DNA from: Nocardioides sp. Soil797
Lineage (GTDB): Bacteria > Actinomycetota > Actinomycetes > Propionibacteriales > Nocardioidaceae
Direction of reading: 5' to 3'
Length of the DNA: 64,000 nucleotides
Assembly: GCA_001429555.1 (NCBI GenBank)
Contig: LMSR01000011.1
Span: 63,462 to 127,461, forward strand
Within the stretch, counting starts at the first letter, position 1; each line of letters opens with the position of its first letter. The notes below the pieces were generated by a model that worked only from the letters and a program-made list of their open reading frames with translations, was not told the DNA's origin and ran no database searches. Positions 55,229 to 63,956 of the stretch are shown piece after piece. The position numbers and the translations under genes were made by a program.

Positions 55229-55738
55229 GTGAACACAGCCGACCTGCTGATCGACGGCTTCGGCCGCAGCCTCGAGGGCGGCACCGCCGTGGTCGAGGGA
55301 CTGACCGAGGAACAGCTCACCCACCGACCGGGTCCCCATGCCAACTCCATCGCCTGGCTGGTCTGGCACCTCACCCGGGTGCAGGACGACCACGTCGCCG
55401 ACGTCGCCGGCCGTGACCAGGTGTGGACCGGCCAGGGCTTTGCCGAGCGCTTCGACCTCCCGCTGCCCGTGGGAGACATCGGCTACGGCCACAACGACGA
55501 GCAGGTCGACGCGGTCCGCGCCGACGGGGAGCTCCTGGCGGCGTACCTCTCTGCGGTGCACGAGCAGACGGTCGACTACGTCTCCGGGCTGGGCGACGAC
55601 GACCTCGACCGAATCGTCGACACCCGCTGGGACCCGCACGTGACTCTCGGCGTGCGCCTGGTCAGCGTCGTCGACGACTGCGCGCAGCACGTCGGGCAGG
55701 CCGCCTACCTCCGTGGGCTGCTCGTCGACGACGCATGA
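55229..55738 (+). CDS. DinB/DUF664 family protein (mycothiol-transferase-like)
   Basis: 169 aa from the GTG at 55229. The DinB four-helix metal site is seen as SIAWLVWHLTRVQDDHV with one His and DDCAQHVGQAAYLRGL with another. Actinobacterial members use mycothiol as thiol donor, but here the cofactor is inferred. GAGG lies 10 nt before the start. The VOC gene follows 55 nt downstream. Confidence 0.8.
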   Translation: MNTADLLIDGFGRSLEGGTAVVEGLTEEQLTHRPGPHANSIAWLVWHLTRVQDDHVADVAGRDQVWTGQGFAERFDLPLPVGDIGYGHNDEQVDAVRADGELLAAYLSAVHEQTVDYVSGLGDDDLDRIVDTRWDPHVTLGVRLVSVVDDCAQHVGQAAYLRGLLVDDA

Positions 55739-55793
55739 GGAGACGGCCAGAACTCACGGGCGCAACCGGTGCTCGCCGTGCAATGGTGGAGCC

Positions 55794-56282
55794 ATGGTGG
55801 ACTGGCAACTGACGATCGACTCCAACGACCCCGGCGTCCTGGTGAGGTTCTGGGCGCCCGTGCTGGGCTACGAGGTGCAACCTCCGCCCGAAGGGTTCGA
55901 GTCCTGGAACGACTACTACGCGTCGATCGGCGTGCCCGACGACGAGCTCGACGCCGACGGTGACGGCAGCGACCGCATCTTCGACCCGACGGGTGGCGGC
56001 CCGCCGATCTGGTTCCAGATCGTGCCTGAGAAGAAGAGCATCAAGAACCGCTTCCACTTCGACCTCTACCCGACCAAGCGCGACAAGTCGCTGAGCATCG
56101 AGCAACGCAAGGAGCTGGTGGAGGCCAAGGTCGATGAGCTGCTCCTGTCGGGCGCCTCGGTGATCCGTCGGTATCCGGCCGACTTCGCCGACACGGTCTC
56201 CGACGACGATGAGGAGCCGTTGGTCGAGGGCTACTTCGTGCTGATGGGTGACCCGGAGGGCAACGAGTTCTGCGTGGCCTGA
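55794..56282 (+). CDS. VOC superfamily (glyoxalase-like) protein
   Basis: 162 aa from the ATG at 55794. One VOC module pair: VDWQLTIDSNDPGVLVRFWAPVLGYEV at the start and VLMGDPEGNEFCVA at the end, with IWFQIVPEKKSIKNRFHFDLYP in the middle. His and Glu metal ligands are plausible. It resembles the unassigned VOC proteins that are often listed as bleomycin-resistance-like; substrate unknown. Confidence 0.8.
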   Translation: MVDWQLTIDSNDPGVLVRFWAPVLGYEVQPPPEGFESWNDYYASIGVPDDELDADGDGSDRIFDPTGGGPPIWFQIVPEKKSIKNRFHFDLYPTKRDKSLSIEQRKELVEAKVDELLLSGASVIRRYPADFADTVSDDDEEPLVEGYFVLMGDPEGNEFCVA

Positions 56283-56330
56283 CCCGCACTCAGACACCGG
56301 CTGCCGGGGGCCATCGGCCGGGAGCCCTCG

Positions 56331-56756
56331 TCAGGCGGTGACCATCCGGCGAACGGCCGAGCGCATCATCCGGTTGTGGTTCCACACCAACAACGGTCGT
56401 ACGACGTACGCCGCCGCGCCAAGCAGCCGACCGGCCACTTCGACCTCCTGCTCGAAGACCAGGTGCGTCCGGTCCCCTCGCGGCTCGAGCCGCCACCTCA
56501 CCCACCCGACGAGATCGCCGTCGAGGGTGGTCTCCAGCAGGTCGGCGCGACGGTGCTCGGCATGCAGGTGGAGCTCGAGGTCGTAGGGCAGTCGGGAGCG
56601 GACCACCACCAGCGCGTCGTCGTCGCCGAGGCTGGCCACGGCACGGATCTCCGGCCACCAGTCCGGGTAGTGCTCCAGGTCGACCAGGCGCGCGTGCAGG
56701 GCGTCATGGGGCGCGTCGACGAGCCACTGGCCGGAGAAGCGGAAGTGTCGGCTCAC
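56331..56756 (-). CDS. SRPBCC (polyketide cyclase/START-like) protein
   Basis: 141 aa from the GTG at 56756, which overlaps the upstream stop (GTGA). The fold pattern WLVDAPHDALHARLVDLEHYPDWWPEIRAV at the start and LEPRGDRTHLVFEQEVEV at the end is that of SRPBCC proteins, which bind small hydrophobic ligands. Function unknown. It is coupled to the HEAT-repeat gene. Confidence 0.78.
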   Translation of the reverse strand: MSRHFRFSGQWLVDAPHDALHARLVDLEHYPDWWPEIRAVASLGDDDALVVVRSRLPYDLELHLHAEHRRADLLETTLDGDLVGWVRWRLEPRGDRTHLVFEQEVEVAGRLLGAAAYVVRPLLVWNHNRMMRSAVRRMVTA

Positions 56757-57292
56757 AGGTCCACCACATCGAGCCGGATCGACATCAGGTCGAGCGCCCG
56801 CACCGCTGCCCGACGTACGTTCCCGTCGGGGTCGGCCTCAGCACCGCGGACGGCGTCGAGGTGCTCGGTGTCGCCGGCGACACCGAGCACCCGAACCGCC
56901 TGCGCGCGCACCCGGGGCAACTCGTGGGAGCTCAACCGAACCGCGGCGTCGCCCGCGGCCGCAAGCTCCCGCCGGCTGGAGACCTTCAGGCACATCTCCG
57001 CGACCCGCCAGGCCTCGTCCTCCAGGCCCGCGACCACCGCGGGAGCTGCGGCCTCGTCCCAGACGTACATCAACGCACGCGCTCCCCAGACCCGCGGCCA
57101 GTACGGCGCCCACCCGTCGTGCGCCCCTTCGTGACCGGTCAGGTAGACGATCTCCGTGGCGAAGGGCTCGGGATCGACGCCCGCGAGCAGGTCGCAGGCC
57201 AGGTCGACGGTCGCGGCGACGCCGAGGTGCTCGGCGAGCTCGGGGATGAGTACGCCTACCGGTCGGGCGGCGTCGGATGGGGCAGGGATCAC
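56753..57292 (-). CDS. HEAT-repeat-like hypothetical protein
   Basis: 179 aa from the GTG at 57292. Helical throughout; the last 60 residues look like HEAT repeats (LPRVRAQAVRVLGVAG and DGNVRRAAVRALDLMSI). The middle part has TGHEGAHDGWAPYWPRVWGARALMYVWDE, which I do not recognise. It is divergent from the enoyl-CoA hydratase gene and coupled to the SRPBCC gene. The spacing from GGAG to the GTG is short, so the start is uncertain. Confidence 0.6.
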   Translation of the reverse strand: MIPAPSDAARPVGVLIPELAEHLGVAATVDLACDLLAGVDPEPFATEIVYLTGHEGAHDGWAPYWPRVWGARALMYVWDEAAAPAVVAGLEDEAWRVAEMCLKVSSRRELAAAGDAAVRLSSHELPRVRAQAVRVLGVAGDTEHLDAVRGAEADPDGNVRRAAVRALDLMSIRLDVVDL

Positions 57293-57327
57293 GTCTCCAT
57301 CATGACCACACACCCCAGGACAACCCC

Positions 57328-57333
57328 TAGCCT
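57328..57333 (+). promoter_or_regulatory. -10 hexamer TAGCCT (leaderless)
   Basis: TAGCCT ends 7 nt before the ATG at 57341. Confidence 0.5.
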
Positions 57334-57340
57334 TGGGGGC

Positions 57341-58153
57341 ATGCCTGACTCCGAGACCCCATTGGTCACCTGCTCCGTCTCCGACGGAATCGCCCACGTC
57401 CGGCTGAACCGGCCCGAGAAGCTCAACGCGCTGACCCTGCAGACGCTCGACGAGCTGATCGGGACCGCACGGGAGCTGCGTCGTGATCGCACCCTGCGCG
57501 CGGTGATCGTCTCCGGCGCCGGCGACGCGTTCTGCGCCGGCCTCGACTTCGCCTCCGTGATGAAGAAGCCCACCGGCATCATCGGCGCGTTCGTGCCGAA
57601 CCCACTGCTCGGCACCAACAAGTTCCAGGAGGCCTGCTGGGCCTGGCGCCGACTGCCTGTTCCGGTGATCGCTGCCGTGCACGGCCACTGCTACGGCGGG
57701 GGCATCCAGATCGCCCTGGCCGCCGACTTCCGGATCGCCACCCCCGACTCACAGTGGTCGGTCCTCGAGGGACGCTGGGGCCTGATCCCCGACATGTCCG
57801 GGGTCCGCTCGCTCTCCGAGGTGGTCGGCATCGAGACCGCCAAGCGGCTGACCATGACCGCTCAGGTGCTGTCAGGCAAGGAGGCGCACGACGTCGGCCT
57901 GGTCGGAGAGATCGCCGCGGACCCGGTGTCCGCCGCCGAGAACTTCGCCCAGGAGCTGGCGACGAAGTCCCCCGACGCGCTGGCCGCCGCCAAGCGACTG
58001 TTCAACCGGTCGTTCACCGACAGCGCACGGCGTACCTTCTCGCGCGAGCGAGCAGAGCAGCTCTTCCTGTTGGCCGCGGCCAACACGGCCAAGGCACGGA
58101 CGGCCGCTTTCAAGAAGGTGGCGCCGGTCTTCGGGCCACGCGCTCGTCGCTGA
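57341..58153 (+). CDS. Enoyl-CoA hydratase/isomerase family protein
   Basis: 270 aa from the ATG at 57341. HVRLNRPEKLNALTLQTLDEL, GAGDAFCAGLDFASV and HGHCYGGGIQIALAADFRIATPDSQWSVLEGRWGL form the crotonase core with its oxyanion hole. At the catalytic Glu positions one Glu (VLEGRWGLIPDMSG) is retained, so hydratase or isomerase activity is possible. It may serve beta-oxidation with the two acyl-CoA dehydrogenases elsewhere in the window. A leaderless promoter precedes it. Confidence 0.9.
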   Translation: MPDSETPLVTCSVSDGIAHVRLNRPEKLNALTLQTLDELIGTARELRRDRTLRAVIVSGAGDAFCAGLDFASVMKKPTGIIGAFVPNPLLGTNKFQEACWAWRRLPVPVIAAVHGHCYGGGIQIALAADFRIATPDSQWSVLEGRWGLIPDMSGVRSLSEVVGIETAKRLTMTAQVLSGKEAHDVGLVGEIAADPVSAAENFAQELATKSPDALAAAKRLFNRSFTDSARRTFSRERAEQLFLLAAANTAKARTAAFKKVAPVFGPRARR

Positions 58154-58180
58154 CCCGTGCCGCCGTCGGGCGGCATGCCC

Positions 58181-58186
58181 TAACCT
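58181..58186 (+). promoter_or_regulatory. -10 hexamer TAACCT (leaderless)
   Basis: TAACCT ends 7 nt before the ATG at 58194. Confidence 0.5.
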
Positions 58187-58193
58187 CGCTTCC

Positions 58194-59876
58194 ATGACTG
58201 AACAGCTGCTGGAGCGGGCCCGCGCGTGGGCCGCCGAGGATCCCGACGACGTCACCCGTGCCGAGCTGGAGCAGGTGATGGCCGCCGTGGAGGCCGGCGA
58301 TCAGGACGCCGCCGTCGACCTCGCGGACCGGTTCTCAGGCATGCTCGAATTCGGTACGGCCGGTCTGCGTGGTGCGCTGGGTGCCGGCCCGAACCGGATG
58401 AACCGGGTCGTGGTGATCCGTGCGGCCGCCGGGTTGGCGGCGTACCTGAAGACGAACGGCGCAGGGCCCGACGACAGCGTGGTGATCGGGTACGACGCCC
58501 GGCACAACTCCGACGTCTTCGCCCGCGACACTGCCGAGGTGATGACCGGTGCCGGGCTCCGGGCGCTGCTGCTGCCCGGCCAGCTCCCGACTCCCCTGCT
58601 GGCCTACGCGATCCGCGCGCTCGGCTGTGTGGCCGGCGTGATGGTCACCGCCAGCCACAACCCGCCGCAGGACAACGGCTACAAGGTCTACCTCGGTGAC
58701 GGGAGCCAGATCGTGCCGCCCGCGGATGTCGAGATCGCCGCACAGATCGACGCCGTCGGCACACTGGCCGACGTCCCCCGGGGTGCCCCCGGCCAGCAGC
58801 TCGACACCGGCATCCTCGACGAGTACCTGGCCACGGTGGGCCGAGTCGTCGACGACGTTCCAACTCGTGCGCGTGCCGACCTGAAGCTGGTCTACACCCC
58901 GCTGCACGGTGTCGGGAACAGCTCGGTCCTGCGGGTGCTCGACGCCGCAGGTTTCGCGGCACCTTCGGTGGTCGTCCAGCAGCAGGACCCCGACCCCGAG
59001 TTCTCCACGGTGGCGTTCCCGAACCCCGAGGAGCCCGGTGCGATGGATCTTGCGATGGCCCTGGCCTCCGAGGTCGAGGCCGACCTGGTCGTGGCCAACG
59101 ACCCGGACGCCGACCGGTGCGCCGCCGCCGTACCGGGCCCGCACGGGTGGCGCATGCTGCGCGGTGACGAAGTCGGGGCACTCCTCGGCGACCACCTCCT
59201 GCGCTCGGGGAAGCAGGGCATCTATGCCTGCTCGATCGTCTCGTCGAGCCTGCTGGGCAAGCTCGCGGAAGCGGCCGGGCAGGAGCACGCCGAGACGTTG
59301 ACCGGGTTCAAGTGGATCGGCCGCATCGACGGTCTTGCCTTCGGCTACGAGGAGGCGCTCGGCTATTGCGTCGACCCCGCCCAGGTGAAGGACAAGGACG
59401 GGGTCTCGGCCCTGCTGCTGCTCTGCGACATCGCGGCGCAGGCGAAGGCCGAGGGTCGAGTGCTCACCGATCTGTTGGACGACATCGCGGTGCGCCATGG
59501 ACTGCACGCGACCGACCAGCTCTCGGCGCGGGTCTCCGACCTGGCCGAGATCGGGGCCGCCATGGAGCGGTTGCGCAACCACCCCCCGGTGGCCCTCGGC
59601 GGCCTCGACGTCGAGAAGGTCGAGGACCTCAGCCTGGGGACGCCCGACCTGCCGCCCACCGACGGCCTGCGCTACCAGCTGGCTGACGGAGCCAGGGTGA
59701 TCGTGCGTCCGAGCGGGACCGAGCCGAAGATCAAGTGCTACCTCGAGGTCGTCGTCCCCGTCGAGGGCGCCACCTCCCCCGACGCCGTGCGCGACGCGGT
59801 CGGCGCTGCGCGCATCGTGGCAGCCGGGCGACTGGATGCCCTGCGCAACGGCATCAAGGAAGCCGCCGGCATCTGA
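58194..59876 (+). CDS. Phospho-sugar mutase (phosphomannomutase/phosphoglucomutase family, PmmB-like)
   Basis: 560 aa, four-domain alpha-D-phosphohexomutase. TASHNPPQDNGYKVY holds the phosphoserine, VVANDPDADRCAAAV the Mg site, and RPSGTEPKIKCYLEV the phosphate-binding loop. The long form is also known to act as phosphopentomutase in some bacteria, which would fit PNP and DeoC in this window; in M. tuberculosis pmmB (Rv3308) adjoins deoD. Substrate remains open. Confidence 0.92.
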   Translation: MTEQLLERARAWAAEDPDDVTRAELEQVMAAVEAGDQDAAVDLADRFSGMLEFGTAGLRGALGAGPNRMNRVVVIRAAAGLAAYLKTNGAGPDDSVVIGYDARHNSDVFARDTAEVMTGAGLRALLLPGQLPTPLLAYAIRALGCVAGVMVTASHNPPQDNGYKVYLGDGSQIVPPADVEIAAQIDAVGTLADVPRGAPGQQLDTGILDEYLATVGRVVDDVPTRARADLKLVYTPLHGVGNSSVLRVLDAAGFAAPSVVVQQQDPDPEFSTVAFPNPEEPGAMDLAMALASEVEADLVVANDPDADRCAAAVPGPHGWRMLRGDEVGALLGDHLLRSGKQGIYACSIVSSSLLGKLAEAAGQEHAETLTGFKWIGRIDGLAFGYEEALGYCVDPAQVKDKDGVSALLLLCDIAAQAKAEGRVLTDLLDDIAVRHGLHATDQLSARVSDLAEIGAAMERLRNHPPVALGGLDVEKVEDLSLGTPDLPPTDGLRYQLADGARVIVRPSGTEPKIKCYLEVVVPVEGATSPDAVRDAVGAARIVAAGRLDALRNGIKEAAGI

Positions 59877-59901
59877 GGTCCCGCACCCTTGCTCGGGGCC
59901 G

Positions 59902-59982
59902 GCGACCACGCGAACATGCACAACGAGCCGAATCGACCCATTTTCGGCCCAGAAGCACCGGTGTGCATGTTGGCGTGGTCGC
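59902..59982. repeat. 81-bp imperfect palindrome, family copy D
   Basis: GCGACCACGCGAACATGCACA pairs with the mirrored right arm (20 of 21). The outer GCGACCACGCGAAC is shared with copies A and C but the inside has diverged. It lies between two convergent genes (stops at 59876 and 60008). Confidence 0.7.
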
Positions 59983-60007
59983 TGCACCCGGCGCTCGGAG
60001 GTCTGGA

Positions 60008-60559
60008 TCAGAGCAGAATGGCGGCGACGAGCACCAGGGCGAGCACCACGACCACGCCGATCGGCACCCGGGCCGGCGTACGCGTGATCGGCTCGGTGGG
60101 CAGCTTGTCGCGGCGGGCGTTCACGGCGAGCTCATTGAGCTGCTCCTCGACGAGGTCGGCCAGACTCGGGTCCCCGCCGGTGCTCTCGCTGCGCGCACCG
60201 TGGTGCACCACCTGCTTGCGCGTGCGCCCGACAGCCGGGCTGTGGAAGCGCTTGTCGCCGACGGCGACCACCGTGAAGAGACGCACCTGCACGAAGTCGA
60301 CCGCGGCCAGCGGGATGGAGACGTCACTGAAGGCGTGGCGCAGCACGAGGTCGTCGCCCCGCGTCATCACCATCGGGCGCACGGCGACCGCCCAGACCAC
60401 AGCCATCATCAGCGCAATGCCGACGATCACGGGGAACCCTGATCGGGCCATCCCGGTCACCACCATGACCGCGATCGAGACGACTCCGAGCAACAGCACG
60501 AACCACCCGAGACCGACGCCGTTGTTCGCACCGAACTTGCGAGTCCGTTGCTCGCTCAT
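60008..60559 (-). CDS. Membrane protein with PH-like domain
   Basis: 183 aa from the ATG at 60559. Two membrane helices (LGWFVLLLGVVSIAVMVV and FPVIVGIALMMAVVWAVAV) precede a soluble domain (MVMTRGDDLVLRHAFSDVSIPLAAVDFVQVRLFTVVAVGDKRF) that resembles bacterial PH domains, and a C-terminal helix (VPIGVVVVLALVLVAAILL) ends it. Function unknown. It is divergent from deoC. Confidence 0.7.
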   Translation of the reverse strand: MSEQRTRKFGANNGVGLGWFVLLLGVVSIAVMVVTGMARSGFPVIVGIALMMAVVWAVAVRPMVMTRGDDLVLRHAFSDVSIPLAAVDFVQVRLFTVVAVGDKRFHSPAVGRTRKQVVHHGARSESTGGDPSLADLVEEQLNELAVNARRDKLPTEPITRTPARVPIGVVVVLALVLVAAILL

Positions 60560-60602
60560 CGAAGTCTCCAACTTTGATTGCCTGACACCACCCTTGGAAC
60601 CC

Positions 60603-60608
60603 TATGCT
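60603..60608 (+). promoter_or_regulatory. -10 hexamer TATGCT for deoC (leaderless)
   Basis: TATGCT ends 6 nt before the GTG at 60615. Confidence 0.5.
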
Positions 60609-60614
60609 GGGCCC

Positions 60615-61592
60615 GTGACCACCAATACAACCGCTCCTGCCTCAGCGTCGAGTGCAGCCGGCAACTTCTCCGACGTCACCGCGTCGGAGAGTTCCCTGCG
60701 ACGGTTCCTGCACGGCCTCCCCGGAGTCGACCAGGTCGGCGCAGATGCCCGCGCCGCATCCCTCGGCACCAGGTCCATCAAGACCACGGCCAAGGAATTC
60801 GCGATCGACCTGGCCATCCGCATGGTCGACCTCACCACGCTCGAGGGTCAGGACACCCCTGGCAAGGTCCGCGCCCTGGCCAACAAGGCGATGCGCCCCG
60901 ACCCGGCCGATCCGACCTGCCCGCAGACCGCTGCCGTGTGCGTCTACCCCGACATGGTCGGCATCGCCAAGGAGACCCTCGGCGCCAGCGGCGTCAACGT
61001 GGCCGCGGTCGCCACGGCGTTCCCGAGCGGTCGCGCCGCCCTCGACATCAAGCTGGCCGACACCCGCGACGCAGTGGAGGCCGGCGCCGACGAGATCGAC
61101 ATGGTCATCGACCGTGGCGCGTTCCTCTCCGGCCGCTACCTCGATGTCTACGAGGAGATCGTGGCGGTCAAGGAAGCCTGCGGTCCGGCCCACCTGAAGG
61201 TGATCTTCGAGACCGGCGAGCTGCAGACCTATGACAACGTACGCCGGGCAAGTTGGTTGGCGATGATGGCCGGCGGCCACTTCATCAAGACCTCCACCGG
61301 CAAGGTGCAACCCGCCGCCACCCTGCCCGTGACCATGATCATGCTCGAAGCCGTGCGCGACTTCCGCGACGCGACCGGGCAGATGGTGGGCGTGAAGCCG
61401 GCCGGCGGCATCCGCACCAGCAAGGACGCCATCAAGTACCTGGTCACCGTCAACGAAGTTGCCGGCCCCGACTGGCTCGACCCCGACTGGTTCCGCTTCG
61501 GTGCATCCTCCTTGCTCAACGAGCTGTTGATGCAGCGCACCAAGATGCAGACCGGACGCTACTCCGGTCCCGACTACTTCACCCTGGACTGA
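60615..61592 (+). CDS. deoC: Deoxyribose-phosphate aldolase
   Basis: 325 aa from the GTG at 60615, longer at the N-terminus than E. coli DeoC and like the eukaryotic/actinobacterial long form. Schiff-base Lys in GGHFIKTSTGK, the second Lys in VGVKPAGGIR, and DEIDMVIDRG are the class I aldolase marks. It cleaves 2-deoxyribose-5-phosphate to glyceraldehyde-3-phosphate and acetaldehyde. The aldehyde dehydrogenase gene starts 7 nt after its stop and could oxidise the acetaldehyde. Confidence 0.94.
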   Translation: MTTNTTAPASASSAAGNFSDVTASESSLRRFLHGLPGVDQVGADARAASLGTRSIKTTAKEFAIDLAIRMVDLTTLEGQDTPGKVRALANKAMRPDPADPTCPQTAAVCVYPDMVGIAKETLGASGVNVAAVATAFPSGRAALDIKLADTRDAVEAGADEIDMVIDRGAFLSGRYLDVYEEIVAVKEACGPAHLKVIFETGELQTYDNVRRASWLAMMAGGHFIKTSTGKVQPAATLPVTMIMLEAVRDFRDATGQMVGVKPAGGIRTSKDAIKYLVTVNEVAGPDWLDPDWFRFGASSLLNELLMQRTKMQTGRYSGPDYFTLD

Positions 61593-61599
61593 GGCAGAC

Positions 61600-63084
61600 A
61601 TGGCAAAGCAGAAGGTCTCGACAGGCTCGACCACCGGGAAGGGCGGCTCGACCACCGTCTTCGAGTACGCCCCGGCCCCCGAGTCACGCAGCATCGTCGA
61701 CATCTCGCCCTCCTACGGCCTGTTCATCAACGGTGAGTTCGTCGACGGCGCCGGCACCTCGTTCAAGACCGTCAACCCGGCCACCGAGGAGGTGTTGTCC
61801 GAGGTCGCCGAGGCCAGCGCCACCGACGTCGACACCGCCGTCAAGGCCGCCCGCCGCGCCCACTCGCGGGTGTGGAGCCGGATGCCCGGCAAGGAGCGCG
61901 CGAAGTACCTCTACCGCATCGCCCGCATCATGCAGGAGCGCGGACGTGAGCTGGCGGTGCTCGAGTCGATCGACAACGGCAAGCCGATCAAGGAGTCCCG
62001 CGACGTCGACGTACCGATCGCCGCGGCGTACTTCTTCTACTACGCCGGCTGGGCCGACAAGCTCGAATACAGCGGCTATGGAACCCAGTCCCTCGGCGTC
62101 GCCGCCCAGGTGATCCCGTGGAACTTCCCACTGCTGATGCTGTCCTGGAAGATCGCCCCGGCACTTGCCGCCGGCAACACCGTCGTCCTCAAGCCGGCGG
62201 AGACCACACCCCTGACCGCCCTGCTGTTCGCCGAGATCTGCCAGCAGGCCGACCTGCCGCCCGGTGTCGTCAACATCATCACCGGCGCCGGTGAGACCGG
62301 TCGGTCACTGGTCGAGCACGACGACGTCGACAAGGTGGCCTTCACCGGCTCCACCGACGTGGGCCGCGCGATCGCCAGGTCGGTGGCCGGCACGAACAAG
62401 AAGGTCACCCTCGAGCTCGGGGGCAAGGCCGCCAACATCGTCTTCGACGACGCCCCGATGGACCAGGCGATCGAGGGCATCGTCAACGGCATCTTCTTCA
62501 ACCAGGGCCACGTGTGCTGCGCGGGCAGCCGGCTGCTGGTCCAGGAGAGCGTCGCCGACGAGGTGCTCGAGCGCCTCAAGCGACGCATGTCGACCCTCCG
62601 GGTGGGCGATCCGCTCGACAAGAACACTGACGTCGGGGCGATCAACTCCGCGGAGCAGCTGGCCAGGATCAAGGAGCTCTCCGCGATCGGCGAGGAGGAG
62701 GGCGCCGGCCGCTGGTCCCCCGCCTGTGACCTGCCGAGCAACGGCTTCTGGTTCCCGCCGACACTGTTCACCGGGGTCACCCAGGCCCACCGCATCGCCC
62801 GCGAGGAGATCTTCGGCCCCGTGCTGTCGGTGCTGACGTTCCGCACCCCCAGTGAGGCGGTCGAGAAGGCCAACAACACGCCGTACGGCCTCTCGGCGGG
62901 GGTCTGGACCGACAAGGGTTCGCGGATCCTCTCGATGGCCAACCAGTTGCGTGCCGGAGTGGTGTGGGCGAACACGTTCAACAAGTTCGACCCGACCAGC
63001 CCGTTCGGTGGCTACAAGGAGTCCGGCTACGGCCGCGAAGGTGGCCGTCACGGCCTCGAGGCCTACCTGAAGGGAACCCACTGA
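61600..63084 (+). CDS. Aldehyde dehydrogenase
   Basis: 494 aa, full length. NAD region PWNFPLLMLSWKIAPALAAGNTVVLKPAE, FTGSTDVGRAI, the catalytic Glu in LELGGKAANIVFDD and the catalytic Cys in NQGHVCCAGSRLL are intact. Next to deoC, acetaldehyde is a probable substrate. Its stop overlaps the next start (TGATG at 63082-63086), so a half-length homologue is made along with it. Confidence 0.94.
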   Translation: MAKQKVSTGSTTGKGGSTTVFEYAPAPESRSIVDISPSYGLFINGEFVDGAGTSFKTVNPATEEVLSEVAEASATDVDTAVKAARRAHSRVWSRMPGKERAKYLYRIARIMQERGRELAVLESIDNGKPIKESRDVDVPIAAAYFFYYAGWADKLEYSGYGTQSLGVAAQVIPWNFPLLMLSWKIAPALAAGNTVVLKPAETTPLTALLFAEICQQADLPPGVVNIITGAGETGRSLVEHDDVDKVAFTGSTDVGRAIARSVAGTNKKVTLELGGKAANIVFDDAPMDQAIEGIVNGIFFNQGHVCCAGSRLLVQESVADEVLERLKRRMSTLRVGDPLDKNTDVGAINSAEQLARIKELSAIGEEEGAGRWSPACDLPSNGFWFPPTLFTGVTQAHRIAREEIFGPVLSVLTFRTPSEAVEKANNTPYGLSAGVWTDKGSRILSMANQLRAGVVWANTFNKFDPTSPFGGYKESGYGREGGRHGLEAYLKGTH

Positions 63085-63956
63085 TGGCAACGCGTGCAAC
63101 TGTGCGGAAGACCTACAAGCTCTACATCGGCGGCGCGTTCCCGCGCTCGGAGTCCGGCTACTCCTATGTGGTGAATGACGCGAAGGGGAAGTTCATGGCC
63201 AACGCATCCCTGGCCTCCCGCAAGGACGCCCGTGACGCCGTCGTCGCGGCGCGCAAGGCGTTTCCGGGCTGGGCCGCTCGTACGGCGTACAACCGGGCAC
63301 AGATCGTCTACCGCATCGCGGAGGTGATGGAAGACCGTCGCCCGCAGTTCGTCGACGCCGTCCAGCAGTCCGAGGGCCGCACCGCCGCCCAGGCCAACAA
63401 GGTCGTCGACGACGCCATCGACCGGCTGGTCTGGTATGCCGGTTGGGCAGACAAGATCACCCAGGTGGTCGGTGGCGCGAACCCCGTGGCCGGGCCGTTC
63501 TTCAACCTGTCGTCCCCCGAGCCGACCGGTGTCGTGGCCGTGATGGCACCGCAGGAGTCCAGCCTGCTGGGCCTGATCAGTGTCGTGGCCCCGGCCATCG
63601 TGGTCGGCAACACGGTCGTGGTGACCTCGTCCTACGAGCGCCCACTCCCGGCGGTGACGTTCGCCGAGGTGCTGGCCACCTCCGACGTGCCGGGTGGGGT
63701 GGTCAACATCTTGACCGGCACCGCAGCGACGACCGGCCCGTGGCTGGCCGGCCACATGGATGTCAACGCGATCGACCTGACCGGTGTCGCCGGCGATGCC
63801 GAGTTGGCGACCTCACTCGAGCAGGCCGCTGCGGAGAACCTCAAGCGAGTGCGCCGCGCGCCGGCGACCGAGCCCGACTGGAGCCAGGACCCCGGCATCG
63901 ACCGGATGACGGGTGTGCTCGAGACGAAGACGGTCTGGCACCCGATCGGCAGCTGA
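63084..63956 (+). CDS. Aldehyde dehydrogenase-like protein lacking the catalytic domain (probable pseudoenzyme)
   Basis: 290 aa. Its sequence aligns with the first half of aldehyde dehydrogenase: KLYIGGAFPRSESGYSYVV, RAQIVYRIAEVMEDRRPQFVDAV, VMAPQESSLLGLISVVAPAIVVGNTVVVTSS and VPGGVVNILTG. After AIDLTGVAGDAELATSLEQAA, where the glycine-rich strand and the Glu/Cys catalytic domain would come, it stops with an unrelated short tail (DPGIDRMTGVLETKTVWHP). The stop is inside the window, so this is not an edge effect. Coupled start with the full-length enzyme suggests partner or regulatory subunit; a pseudogene is less likely because the frame and codon use are clean. Confidence 0.82.
   Translation: MATRATVRKTYKLYIGGAFPRSESGYSYVVNDAKGKFMANASLASRKDARDAVVAARKAFPGWAARTAYNRAQIVYRIAEVMEDRRPQFVDAVQQSEGRTAAQANKVVDDAIDRLVWYAGWADKITQVVGGANPVAGPFFNLSSPEPTGVVAVMAPQESSLLGLISVVAPAIVVGNTVVVTSSYERPLPAVTFAEVLATSDVPGGVVNILTGTAATTGPWLAGHMDVNAIDLTGVAGDAELATSLEQAAAENLKRVRRAPATEPDWSQDPGIDRMTGVLETKTVWHPIGS

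Noticed and set aside
63084..63956. Truncation by the window edge
   Set aside because: The stop codon is at 63954-63956, and 44 further bases show no continuation of the aldehyde dehydrogenase.
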